From Planctomycetota bacterium (GTDB taxonomy: Bacteria; Planctomycetota; Phycisphaerae; UBA1845), in assembly GCA_029558835.1 (NCBI GenBank), contig JAKQDH010000182.1, positions 1-64,000 of the forward strand: a stretch of DNA of 64,000 bases, in the 5' to 3' direction. The position numbers and the translations under genes were made by a program. The notes under the pieces are model-generated. The model did not search any database, was not told where the DNA came from, and saw only the letters and a list, made by a program, of their open reading frames with translations. This document shows, in pieces, positions 7,414 to 16,997 of this stretch; positions within the stretch are counted from its first letter, which is position 1, and every line of letters starts with the position of its first letter.

Positions 7414-10140
7414 ATGGCCGCGGAGCACTGGGAGCGGGTCGAGGAGCTCTTCCGGAAGGCGGTGAACCTGCCGGCGGACGAACGGGCTGCCTTTCTGGAA
7501 CGCGCGTGCGGGGGTGACCGGGAGCTGCTGACCGAGGTCGGCAGGCTCCTGGCCGAAGACGACGGGGCGACGTCGCCGTTGCCACCGGCCGAGTTCAATG
7601 TCGCGGCGCTGCTTGCCCAGGCCGGGGCCGACGACCCCAATATCGGTGAGCAGATCGGTGCTTACAGGATCATCGAACTGCTCGGCGAGGGCGGGTTCGG
7701 CGTGGTATACCTGGCCGAGCAGACGGAACCGTTGCACCGACTGGTCGCGGTCAAGGTCATCAAGCCGGGGATGGACACACGCGAGATCGTCCGCCGCTTC
7801 GAGGCGGAGCGTCAAATGCTGGCGGTCATGGACCACCCTTGCATCGCCAAGGTGTTCGACGCGGGGGCCACCGAGCGCGGTCTGCCCTACTTCGTTATGG
7901 ACTATGTCGAAGGGGAGCCGATTACCCAGTTCTGTGACCGCCAGTGTCTCGGTGTCGAACAGCGTCTCGACCTGTTCATAACTGTCTGCGAGGCCGTGCA
8001 GCACGCCCACATCAAGGGTGTGATTCACCGGGACCTGAAACCTTCGAACATCCTCGTTGCCTGTGACGCCAGTGGCCAGCCTCGGCCGAAGGTGATCGAC
8101 TTCGGCGTTGCCAAAGCGCTCGACCAGCGCTTGGGCACGCACACAGTCTTCACCGGCGGGGGCCAACTGATCGGTACGCCCGCCTACATGAGCCCTGAGC
8201 AAGCCGGGACATCCGGCCTGGACATCGACACGCGCGCGGACGTGTACTCGCTGGGCGTCGTGCTCTATGAACTGCTCACGGGCGTGCGGCCCTTCGATCG
8301 GGAGTCCCGCCGGCATGCCAGCCCGGAGGAAGTCCAGCAGATCGTCCGCGAGGAAGAGCCCGCCAAGCCCAGCACCCGGCTTGCCTCAGTCCTCACGACG
8401 CAGATGGAGCAGGGCTCGACGATCGCCAAGGCACGGGGAACAGACGTCCGCACGCTGCGGCGCCGACTGCGCGGCGACCTGGATTGGATTCTGCTCAAAT
8501 GCCTGGAGAGGGACCGCGAGCGGCGCTACGACACGGCCCACAGCCTGGCGCTGGACCTGCGCCGCCACCTCCGGCACGAACCCGTCGAGGCCGGCCCGCC
8601 CAGCCTTAGCTACCGGATGAGGAAGTTCGTCCGGCGAAACCGCGGCATGGTCGGCGCGGCAACCGCTGCGGCGGTGGCGTTGGTATGTGGGCTGATCAGC
8701 ACGACGATCTTCGCCGTGCGCGCAAGCAGACAGGCGGCCGAGGCTCGCTTCCAGCAGGCGGTGGCCATCGCCACTATGGATGCCCTGGGCGGGGTCTTCT
8801 CCGCGGCAGACCCGAGCGAGCAGCAGGGCCGGGGCGATCTGACGATTCGCGCGTATGTGGATGAGTTGGCCCAGCGCCTGGAGTCGAATGAGAAGCCGGG
8901 ATTCCTGGACAATCCGGACCCCTTGATTCAGCAGTTGCTCGAGATCGGCGTGCGCAACCACGTCGCGCGAACGTACACTTCCCTGGCAGAGTATGGTAGT
9001 GCGGAGGGGCTGCTGCGCCGTTCACTGGAACAGGCCGGTGCGCTCGGCGCGCGGGGCAGGCTCCAGGCTGCCCAGACGCAGTATCTTCTGGCGGACGTGC
9101 TGTTATACAAGGGCGATTACCACGGTGCGCAGTCCTTCGCTGCCGATGCCTTGCAGGGCTTTCTGGCCCTGAACGAGCCCGTTCGCGCCCTCGACGCCAA
9201 GGGCATCCTCGCAGCTGCCCTGAAGTCACAGGGGGACTTCGCCGGGGCGCGCGTGCTGCAGGAGGAGTGTCTGGTCGAGAGCACGCGCTTGTTCGGGCGG
9301 CTCCACCGGCGGGTGGCGAAGGGGCATCTTGCCCTTGGGATGATGGACACCGACAGTTGGCTGCACGAGTCTGCCGAGCGGCACTTGCGCGAAGGCTTGA
9401 GCATCCTCCGGGAACTGGCCGGTACTGACCAGGACGCCGCCGTCGCGGAGGCGCGATTCGCCCTAGCACGGTTGCTGGACCAGGATTCCCGATTGGACGA
9501 GGGGCGTGCTGAACTGGAGGCAGCTCTGCATACCCACGAGACGCTTTACGGTCCGGACCACCCGTCGGTGGGCGCGTTCCTGCACGAGATCGGCGTCAAT
9601 GCCTTCAAACGAAGGGATTTGGAGGCTGCCTACCAGGCGACTCTCCGGGCCGTGCAGATTCGGGAGAAGCGCCTGGGACCCAACCACGAGCGGGTGGCCG
9701 CCAGCCTGCAGAACCTCGGATCGATCGAGGAGCAACTGGGCCGCTATGAGGAAGGTGAGGAGCACCTCGCGCGGGCCATCGCCATCTACTCCGCCTGCGG
9801 CAACAGAACTTACGAAGTCATGCGATGCCGGATTCCCCTGGCCGGTTGTATAGCCGAGCGCGATCCCGCGCGCGCGGAACAGATCCTCCTCGACGTGCAG
9901 GACTGGCTCTCCCAGAACACGCGCGGCCCCCTCACTCCAACGCACCACAAGCTCGCGGCGCGTTTCGTGCGGCTGTACGACCGGCTCCACGCGACCGACC
10001 CGGACAAGGGCTACGACGCCAAAGCCGCCGAATGGCGCGCCAAGCTCCCGCCGCACGAGCTAGCCGAGTTGGACGCCAAGCCCGCCGCCGCCGCTCCCTC
10101 TCCCCCGGCGGAGACGGAGCCAAAGGCGGGAACGGACTGA
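7414..10140 (+). CDS. Serine/threonine protein kinase with TPR repeats
   Basis: 908 residues. An N-terminal helical segment (about 1-70) precedes a full Hanks kinase domain (about 80-370): GEGGFGVVYLA, VAVKVIKPG, HRDLKPSNILV, KVIDFGVAKA and GTPAYMSPEQAG. A membrane helix (MVGAATAAAVALVCGLI, about 410-430) follows, then a long C-terminal TPR array (about 480-850) that in this family faces outside the membrane, ending in a Pro/Ala-rich tail. The gene begins 6 bp after the ECF sigma stop codon, so the two are co-transcribed. The usual model is that the external TPR domain senses a signal and the internal kinase modifies the sigma factor; that model is inference here. Confidence 0.93.
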   Translation: MAAEHWERVEELFRKAVNLPADERAAFLERACGGDRELLTEVGRLLAEDDGATSPLPPAEFNVAALLAQAGADDPNIGEQIGAYRIIELLGEGGFGVVYLAEQTEPLHRLVAVKVIKPGMDTREIVRRFEAERQMLAVMDHPCIAKVFDAGATERGLPYFVMDYVEGEPITQFCDRQCLGVEQRLDLFITVCEAVQHAHIKGVIHRDLKPSNILVACDASGQPRPKVIDFGVAKALDQRLGTHTVFTGGGQLIGTPAYMSPEQAGTSGLDIDTRADVYSLGVVLYELLTGVRPFDRESRRHASPEEVQQIVREEEPAKPSTRLASVLTTQMEQGSTIAKARGTDVRTLRRRLRGDLDWILLKCLERDRERRYDTAHSLALDLRRHLRHEPVEAGPPSLSYRMRKFVRRNRGMVGAATAAAVALVCGLISTTIFAVRASRQAAEARFQQAVAIATMDALGGVFSAADPSEQQGRGDLTIRAYVDELAQRLESNEKPGFLDNPDPLIQQLLEIGVRNHVARTYTSLAEYGSAEGLLRRSLEQAGALGARGRLQAAQTQYLLADVLLYKGDYHGAQSFAADALQGFLALNEPVRALDAKGILAAALKSQGDFAGARVLQEECLVESTRLFGRLHRRVAKGHLALGMMDTDSWLHESAERHLREGLSILRELAGTDQDAAVAEARFALARLLDQDSRLDEGRAELEAALHTHETLYGPDHPSVGAFLHEIGVNAFKRRDLEAAYQATLRAVQIREKRLGPNHERVAASLQNLGSIEEQLGRYEEGEEHLARAIAIYSACGNRTYEVMRCRIPLAGCIAERDPARAEQILLDVQDWLSQNTRGPLTPTHHKLAARFVRLYDRLHATDPDKGYDAKAAEWRAKLPPHELAELDAKPAAAAPSPPAETEPKAGTD

Positions 10141-10363
10141 GACGCGCCCGGGCGCTCGCCGAGACCCCCAAGACCGCGCCAAGACGGTGGCACGCACCGG
10201 GAGGGGAGCCGCCCGAGCGTGCCACTCAGTGCCGCCGTGATTGGCGTCGGGACGTCTCGTACCCCGACGTGGTGCGCGTCGCCCCGCAACCCGGAGGCCG
10301 GCACCGGCGGAGGAGTGCCGGTGCCGGCCCGTGGGGTGGCCGGCAGTGGGCCCGTCCCGGCGC

Positions 10364-13300
10364 TTACGTCCCGGCACCGAAGCCCACTTCAAACTCCGCG
10401 AAGTCGGCCAGGTCCACGTCGCCATCGGCGTCGAAATCGGCGTCAGCGCATCCTGCTGGGTATTCGACGCCCGGGCCCAGCAGGCACGCCGCGAAGATGT
10501 CGAAGTCGTCCACGTCAACATCGCAGTCGATGTCAAGGTCGCCGGCGAATACCGGCGTCACCGTCAGCGTGACCGCGGCGCTGACGGCCACACCGCAGTG
10601 CCATACGCGCACGCGGTACTGCCCGGCATCGGCCCCGCGCGCGTCGGCGATCGTCAGTGTCGGCGTCGTGGCTCCGGAGATGACGCTCCCGTAGCCGGTC
10701 GGCCCATCGACGAGCGCCGTGCCGCTACTACGGTACCACTGGTACTCCAGCGGTCCGTAGCCGTCCGCCTCAACGCTGAACTCGGCCGTGCCGCAGGCCT
10801 CCACCACCTGATCGCCCGGCGGCGTCACGATCTCCGGCGGCGCCACCGGGTCGTTCCAACGGGCAATATTCCCCGCCGACACCCCACCGGACGACATGAA
10901 CGCACCGCCCGCGAACAGAGCCGGCGGATGGGGCTCGAAGCCGCTCTCGGGGTAGACCGTCAGGGCCTGCACCCACCCGTACTCATCGATCCCCGATCCC
11001 AGCGGCTGCCACACCCAAGCTTGTGCTGCGTCGTCCCAGTGCGCACGAGCGATATGGTTGCAGTTAGCCATGCCGCCGGCGGTGGTGAAGTAACCGCCCG
11101 CGATCAGATCACCATTGTAGACCGTCAGAGCGTCCACCTCCGGAAAGTCGCCGCCCATTCCCGACCCCAGCGCCTGCCAGCCGCTCTCGTCGTTCCAGCG
11201 GCCGATGCAAGGACACTCCCCGTAGTACCAGAAGGAGCCTCCCGCGATCAGCTCCTCCCCGTACACGGTCAGGGCGAACACGTACCCATCAAGGCTTGGG
11301 TCGAGCGCTCGCCAGCCGTTGGTTTCGTTCCAGCGGGCGATGTAGTTGGCAGGCGCACTGAAAGTGCCGCCCGCGACGACGTCCCCTTCGTGGACTGTCA
11401 GGGCACGCACTTCACCGTTCGCCACGCCCGATCCCAGCGGGTGCCAGGCGCCGTCCCAGCGGGCGATTCGGTTGGCGGGCGTCGTGAAGTTGCCTCCCGC
11501 GATCAGCTCACCCTCGTAGACCACCAAGGCGTACACGCATTGGTAGATACTCCCGATTCCGGATCCCAGCGGGTGCCAGACACCGTCCCAGCGGGCGATC
11601 CGGGTGGCGGGCGTCGTGAACGAGCCCCCCACGACCAGCTCCCCATTCCAGACCGTTAGGGCGTACACGGGCCCGTTCATGCCCGACCCCAGCGGCTGCC
11701 ACTGCGAACCATCCCACCGGGCGATGTAGTTCACTTGCAGTCCGCGCGCGTGGGTGAAGTCACCCCCGACGACGAGCACGGGTGCCTGCGGGCCGGCCCC
11801 ATCGGGGTCCCACGCCGTCATCGCCTTCACCGCGCCGTCCAAGTCACCGACCGGGAACTGCTCCACCCAGCCCGGACAGGGGCACCCCCCCTGACACTCG
11901 TCTGGTATGCCGTCACCCTGGCAGTCCTCGCTTGTACCGGCGTAGATCTCACAGCAGTCGTCTATCTCATTGTCATTGCAGTCGTCCCAGCACTCCGGTT
12001 CGCATTCATCCGGGACGGCGTTCTCGTTGCAGTCCTGGCTGGGATCGGCATAGATCTCGCAGCAGTCGCGGGTGCCATTGCCATTGCAATCGTCCTCGCA
12101 TTCCGGTTCGCACTCATCCGGCGTGCCGTTTGCGTTGCAGTCGGGTGAGAAATCCCCGAGCGGTGGCACGTCGCATTCATCGGGCACCCCGTTGTCATTG
12201 CAGTCGGCACCGATACAGCCCTCGATCTCACATTCATCCGGAAGGTTGTTGCCGTTGCAGTCCGGGCTGGCGCCTTCGTGCAGATCGCAGCAATCATCCA
12301 CCTCGTTGTGGTTGCAGTCTCCGTGGCACGTTTCGCACTCGTCCGGAATGTCATTCTCGTTGCAGTCAGCCTTCTGCCCGCAATCGGTCCACTCGTCGCA
12401 CGCCGTCTCGTCCGGCGCCATTGCCTCGCAATCGATGTCACAAACGTCCGGAATGGTGTTCCCGTTGCAGTCGCCTTCGGGCATCCGCTCGTAGGCACCC
12501 ATATCCACGATCGGTGGGGTACCGGCGCCTGTGTCCTCCCGCGGGTCGTCCACAAACCGTGGCCAGCCATCGAGGTCGAACGGGACCTGTACCTCCTCGT
12601 TATTGCCGGCGTCGAGGCAGGGCGAACCGGCTTGAAGATGGTAGTCGTTGTCCCACCAAGTCCACGGGTTATCGTCCGGTCCGTCGGGATCGACGAACAG
12701 CGGGTCGGCGTCGATGTTGCCCACGCCCGGCCATCCACCTTGAACGTCACTGAAGGTCACCTCAACCGTCGTATGGTCGTCTTCGCACTTCCAGATTTCG
12801 TTGTTCTGACTCCATAGAATGCAATTCTTAATCTCCAGCGTGGTCTCCCACAGCCATCCACAGCAGCCAATCGCTGGACCCGGGCCGTTGGCGACAAATG
12901 TGCAGTTAGTGAAAATATCACCGCCTCCGTCCCACGGTGCGCTCGCGTACCAGACGGCACCTCCCACCAGCCCCGCAGTGTTGTGTGCAATCGTACAGTT
13001 GACGTAGCTGGGCGCGCGGGGTGCGCCATGGAATGTGTAAATCCCTCCGCCGTATTTTGTGGCCTGGTTATCGCTAATAGCGCAGTTGATAAGAGTGTCC
13101 CCGTTCCCGCCATCGCCCCAAATACCGCCGCCCCACGCAGCAGAGTTCTGCGAGATCGAGCAGCTAGTAAGCACCGCCTCTAGCGGGGGATCCTCCTCGC
13201 TAATCGTCACCGTGCTGGGGATTGCCTTGCCGAGATGCAACTCACCGTAGAACGAGAGTAAAACGCCACCACCACGACTATCTGGACCCTCAGCGGAGTT

Positions 13301-16108
13301 CCCACAGATCGTACAGTCGGTAAGCGCCGCGCTGCTGCAGTGGACCACAATGCCGCCGCCGCCACACGCACGGTTCGCCGCAATTTCACAGTTGACAATC
13401 GCGGGGCTGCCGTTTACGCAGCGCACACCACCGCCCCAGTAATCGCCGCCTAGATTCTCCCTGATTGTGCACGCCAAGAGCTTCACGTTGCTTGAAAACG
13501 CATGGACCCCACCACCGCCGCCGCTGGCTCGATTGCCGCTGATCGTGCACCTCGTGAACGTCGACGCGTCACGGCAGCAGCATACCCCGCCGCCGCCGCC
13601 TTTGTCGTCGAAGTCCCAGCCTGCTGAATTGCCGTTGATTGCGCAGTTCGTGAACGTGGGGTCTGCGCCGGAGAGATGGATGCCGCCGCCGCTGCCAACG
13701 GCGGTGTTGTCCGGGCCAACGGTGCAATCGGTGAATCTTGCTCTGCTGCCGCCGAGGGCAACGCCACCGCCGTGCCCGCCGCCTGTCGGTCCGGCCTGAT
13801 TACCAGCAATAGTGCAACCAGAGAGACGCGCCCCGTCGTTGGAGCAGTACATGCCACCGCCGTTGCGCGCGGCGTGGTTGCTCGTAATCGTGCATTCTTC
13901 GAGCGTCAAGAAACTGGATTCACAGTAGATCCCGCCGCCGCTACTTGTGGTCGAGTTGCCAGTGATCACGCAGTTGACCAGGCGGGGACTGCTGCACTGA
14001 CAGAGGACGCCGGCGCCGTAATCGTCGACGAACCCGTTGCTGATTGTCAGTCCGCGCACGACCGAGTCGGCGCGCTCCATGCTGTCGAAGAAGAACCCGC
14101 GGTGATGGTTCTGCTCGTCTCCCCCGCAGTCGATCACGCATAGTGCGGGGTTGTCAGACGCGCTCCGCACGGTGATCGCCTTGCCTCCAAAGTCGAGGTC
14201 ACGATTGCCTTCGTCGGTATAGCTCCCGTCGGCGATCTCCACGAAATCCCCGGCTTCGGCCGCGTCGATCGCCGCCTGGATCGTTGGATACTCCAGTGTC
14301 GGAACGTCCAGCACCCGCCCCACGATCAAACGGACAATCACCTCACGGGGCGTGTTCGACGCCATATCATCAGACACCTGAAGCGTCGCGGTATACGACC
14401 CCGTCGGCAGACCGGCAGTGTCCACGCTGAGCACAGCCTCGTTCATCGCTCCGTCCGATTGCCCTGCGTCGGGCGAGATCGTCAACCACGCCGGCTGGCC
14501 GCTGATCTCCCAGTCCAGCGTCCCGACCCCGCAGTTCCGCACCGACAGCACCTGGTCCTCGGGGTTCTCACCTCCCTCCGGTGCGACGAACCTGATCTCG
14601 GGCAGACTCAACGCGATGGCCGGGCCGGCAGGGTTGAATTCGTATGCGCCCATGTCCACGGTCGCAGGGTCGCCGCTGAACCGCGGACCACCGCCCAAGT
14701 CGTATGGCAGGGGCTCATCAGTGTCCTTATCGCCGTCGAGATCATACGTGTCGGGCGGCACGGCCGAATTGTTGCCCACGTCAATGCAGGGTGAACTCGG
14801 CATGAGGCGGAGGTCCCCAGGAAAGGCAAACTGCGGATCAACGTCGATGTTGCTGTCGCCGGTCCAGCCGCCTTGGACGTCGCAGTAGGTCACCACCGCA
14901 GGAGGGCTGCAATTGTCGACAATCTCCTGCGGCGTGTCATCCCACAGGATGCAGTTCGTCAGCGTCGGCCCGCGCACCCCGCCGCAAGAGATACCACCGC
15001 CCGTATTGGAGGCCCAGTTGCCTCGAAGCGTGCAGTTCATCAGTGTCATGTAGTAGACGGAGTAGTTGCAGTAGTGCCAGATGCCGCCGCCGGCAACGCC
15101 GCTGATGTTATCAACGATGGCGCAGTTGGCAAGCGCCAGGGCGCCATCAGAGTAGATCCCCCCACCGGCGGAGCAAGCCCAGTTCTCGGCGATCGTGCAG
15201 TTGGTAAGCGCCGGCGGCGCGCCGTTGTAATTGTAAGACCAAAGGGCGCCACCACTCTCGTATGCTGAATTCCGCGTGATCTCGCAGTTGACGAACGTCG
15301 GGTTGCCGTTCGCGTACACGCCGCCGCCGTCCCTGCTGAGGTTTCCGGTGATGATGCAATCGATCAGCGTCAGCCCGCCGGAGCAGTAGATGCCGCCCCC
15401 GTAACTGCTGTAGACGTTTGGGGCATAGGCTTGATTGTCGCTAATCGTGCAGTTGAGCAGCGTCGGGCTGCCTGCCGTGCAGCGGATGCCGCCGCCGGAG
15501 TAGGTAGCTTGGTTCCCGGTAATCCGGCAGCCGTCGAGCGTCGGGTTGCCCGAGGAGTCCATACCGCCGCCGGAGCCGGCTTGGTTCCGATCGATGGTGC
15601 AGTTGATCAACGTGGGGTTGCTTTGGGAGCAGTGGAGCCCGCCGCCAGAACTCCCGGCGTAGTTTCTGGAGATTATGCAGTTGCGCAGCGTCGGGCTGCT
15701 TCCGCCGGTGCAGAGAACGCCCCCTCCGCTGCCGGCTGCGTACCCGCCCGTGATAGTCAAACCCTCGACCACGCTCGCGGCCGTTTCCTCCGAGTGAAAG
15801 TAGAACCCGGAGTGCGGGTCACCCGCGCTGCCTCCGCAGTCGATTATGCAGAGAGCTGGGTCGCCGGACGCGCTCCGCACGGTGATCGCCTTGAGCTTGA
15901 AGTCGAGGTCACGATTGCCCTTTCCGGTATAGGGCACGTCGGCGTCGGCGATGACAACCTCGTCCTGGCCTGACACCGCGTGGTCAATTGCGTCCTGGAT
16001 CGTCTGGTACTGCTCCGGCACGAGCAAGGTATCACCGAAGCACGCCGCCCCAAGAGTCCCGATGAGGATCACAACCAGACCCGTATGACGAAGAAAACTC
16101 GCACACAT
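10364..16108 (-). CDS. Giant secreted multidomain protein: two beta-helix domains, BACON-like, Cys-rich repeats, beta-propeller, Ig-like and dockerin-like C-terminus
   Basis: 1914 residues starting at ATG 16108, with AGGAGG 8 bases upstream and a signal peptide. By rough residue: 30-490, right-handed beta-helix repeats of the type NCTISDNQA..YGGGIYC; 496-596, a BACON-like domain (LSVRNCGVGTLDWEISGQ); 600-1110, a second beta-helix; 1205-1410, Cys/Asp/Asn-rich repeats (DCNENDIPDECE) resembling thrombospondin type 3 calcium-binding repeats; 1413-1746, propeller blades (FTTPANRIARWDG); 1750-1850, an Ig-like domain; 1851-1914, a dockerin-like pair of DxDxD loops ending in DLADFAEFEVGF. It is an extracellular or surface protein; its ligand is unknown. 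No catalytic residues are evident in the beta-helix parts. Confidence 0.88.
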   Translation of the reverse strand: MCASFLRHTGLVVILIGTLGAACFGDTLLVPEQYQTIQDAIDHAVSGQDEVVIADADVPYTGKGNRDLDFKLKAITVRSASGDPALCIIDCGGSAGDPHSGFYFHSEETAASVVEGLTITGGYAAGSGGGVLCTGGSSPTLRNCIISRNYAGSSGGGLHCSQSNPTLINCTIDRNQAGSGGGMDSSGNPTLDGCRITGNQATYSGGGIRCTAGSPTLLNCTISDNQAYAPNVYSSYGGGIYCSGGLTLIDCIITGNLSRDGGGVYANGNPTFVNCEITRNSAYESGGALWSYNYNGAPPALTNCTIAENWACSAGGGIYSDGALALANCAIVDNISGVAGGGIWHYCNYSVYYMTLMNCTLRGNWASNTGGGISCGGVRGPTLTNCILWDDTPQEIVDNCSPPAVVTYCDVQGGWTGDSNIDVDPQFAFPGDLRLMPSSPCIDVGNNSAVPPDTYDLDGDKDTDEPLPYDLGGGPRFSGDPATVDMGAYEFNPAGPAIALSLPEIRFVAPEGGENPEDQVLSVRNCGVGTLDWEISGQPAWLTISPDAGQSDGAMNEAVLSVDTAGLPTGSYTATLQVSDDMASNTPREVIVRLIVGRVLDVPTLEYPTIQAAIDAAEAGDFVEIADGSYTDEGNRDLDFGGKAITVRSASDNPALCVIDCGGDEQNHHRGFFFDSMERADSVVRGLTISNGFVDDYGAGVLCQCSSPRLVNCVITGNSTTSSGGGIYCESSFLTLEECTITSNHAARNGGGMYCSNDGARLSGCTIAGNQAGPTGGGHGGGVALGGSRARFTDCTVGPDNTAVGSGGGIHLSGADPTFTNCAINGNSAGWDFDDKGGGGGVCCCRDASTFTRCTISGNRASGGGGGVHAFSSNVKLLACTIRENLGGDYWGGGVRCVNGSPAIVNCEIAANRACGGGGIVVHCSSAALTDCTICGNSAEGPDSRGGGVLLSFYGELHLGKAIPSTVTISEEDPPLEAVLTSCSISQNSAAWGGGIWGDGGNGDTLINCAISDNQATKYGGGIYTFHGAPRAPSYVNCTIAHNTAGLVGGAVWYASAPWDGGGDIFTNCTFVANGPGPAIGCCGWLWETTLEIKNCILWSQNNEIWKCEDDHTTVEVTFSDVQGGWPGVGNIDADPLFVDPDGPDDNPWTWWDNDYHLQAGSPCLDAGNNEEVQVPFDLDGWPRFVDDPREDTGAGTPPIVDMGAYERMPEGDCNGNTIPDVCDIDCEAMAPDETACDEWTDCGQKADCNENDIPDECETCHGDCNHNEVDDCCDLHEGASPDCNGNNLPDECEIEGCIGADCNDNGVPDECDVPPLGDFSPDCNANGTPDECEPECEDDCNGNGTRDCCEIYADPSQDCNENAVPDECEPECWDDCNDNEIDDCCEIYAGTSEDCQGDGIPDECQGGCPCPGWVEQFPVGDLDGAVKAMTAWDPDGAGPQAPVLVVGGDFTHARGLQVNYIARWDGSQWQPLGSGMNGPVYALTVWNGELVVGGSFTTPATRIARWDGVWHPLGSGIGSIYQCVYALVVYEGELIAGGNFTTPANRIARWDGAWHPLGSGVANGEVRALTVHEGDVVAGGTFSAPANYIARWNETNGWRALDPSLDGYVFALTVYGEELIAGGSFWYYGECPCIGRWNDESGWQALGSGMGGDFPEVDALTVYNGDLIAGGYFTTAGGMANCNHIARAHWDDAAQAWVWQPLGSGIDEYGWVQALTVYPESGFEPHPPALFAGGAFMSSGGVSAGNIARWNDPVAPPEIVTPPGDQVVEACGTAEFSVEADGYGPLEYQWYRSSGTALVDGPTGYGSVISGATTPTLTIADARGADAGQYRVRVWHCGVAVSAAVTLTVTPVFAGDLDIDCDVDVDDFDIFAACLLGPGVEYPAGCADADFDADGDVDLADFAEFEVGFGAGT

Positions 16109-16961
16109 GGCTTCGACCTCCTAGAGAGTGACTTGCGCTGCGTTGGAACCCGCCGTGACAACGGTGCCCGCCCTGGCGTCGGACGATACCGCACTTCTCC
16201 CTGACAACTCCGACCGTGTATTATACCTGAGACAGTCCGCCCCACCGCGACCACCACATGCCAGGAGTCCCTGGCCCGGGGGCGATGACGGACAAGCCGC
16301 GCAGCCAACCCGACGAAACACTCCGCCGCGAGGCATTTCAGCTCTTGCGCGACTGGCCTCAGATTCTGCCTGGGCAGCCAATACACACGAAACACCTTGC
16401 CCATACGATTCGTGCCGCGTGAACATGGGAAGTCCCTGCCGTCATAGGGAGGCATTCAGGCTCACCGCACGTCGCCACGGAGCCAGCTCGCACCGCGGCG
16501 AACGCGTGATTCGCTCCTCCACACCTGGTATGCGTGAAACAGGCCGTCGATCCCTAGCAGCCTGTTGAAGAATTCCCGGAGCCGGGCCGCAAACCTCTGA
16601 GACCGGCGCGGGTGGCGGCTCCCACGTCGGCCGCGGGGGGCCGACGCTACTTCTTCAACACGCTGCTAAGGATGTTTCCCAAAGTTCCGTGCGCCTCGCG
16701 AACCTCGGCGCCCGCAGGCGGCCGCGCGGAACGTTGGCAACTGTCGCGTCACTGGCACAACGTGACGATGCGCTGACCACCGCGCGTGCCTACCTCCGCG
16801 CCTCCCTATCCCAACCCGCGCCAGGTAGTCTGGAGACACAACCGCCTTGTATCATAACATGAACGCCTACGTGGTGTAGGTGTTATCGGACGAAACCTGG
16901 ATCAAGTGGTGCTTTATTCAGCCCGAGAGAGCCGCGCGTGGCGTCTGCGCTTCCCCCACCC
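16109..16961. other. Intergenic region of 853 bp
   Basis: It contains the upstream region of the giant secreted protein, including a perfect TATAAT on the minus strand (16220-16225) about 110 bp before the start but without a good -35 partner. It also holds the second MITE-like element (16556-16667). No gene is evident. Confidence 0.5.
16556..16667. repeat. MITE-like element, copy 2 (112 bp, 17-bp terminal inverted repeats)
   Basis: The left end AGCAGCCTGTTGAAGAA and the reverse complement of the right end AGCAGCGTGTTGAAGAA match at 16 of 17 positions. There is no coding sequence. The interior includes GTCGGCCGCGGGGGGCCGAC, itself a palindrome that recurs in related form at 56865-56910. It is the sister of the element at 6546-6656. 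Confidence 0.7.
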
Positions 16962-16997
16962 TCACCCCTGCCCCTCCCCCTGCGCGGGAGAGGGGTT
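16953..16997. repeat. Dispersed G/C-rich inverted repeat, family B, overlapping the 3' end of the hydrate epimerase gene
   Basis: The unit is CCCTCACCCCTGCCCCTCCC, a short spacer and GGGAGAGGGG. Other copies lie at 28534, 29298, 39133 and 39249. Here the repeat runs into the reading frame and its TGA (in GGGGTGAGGG on the minus strand) is the stop codon of the gene. Confidence 0.75.
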
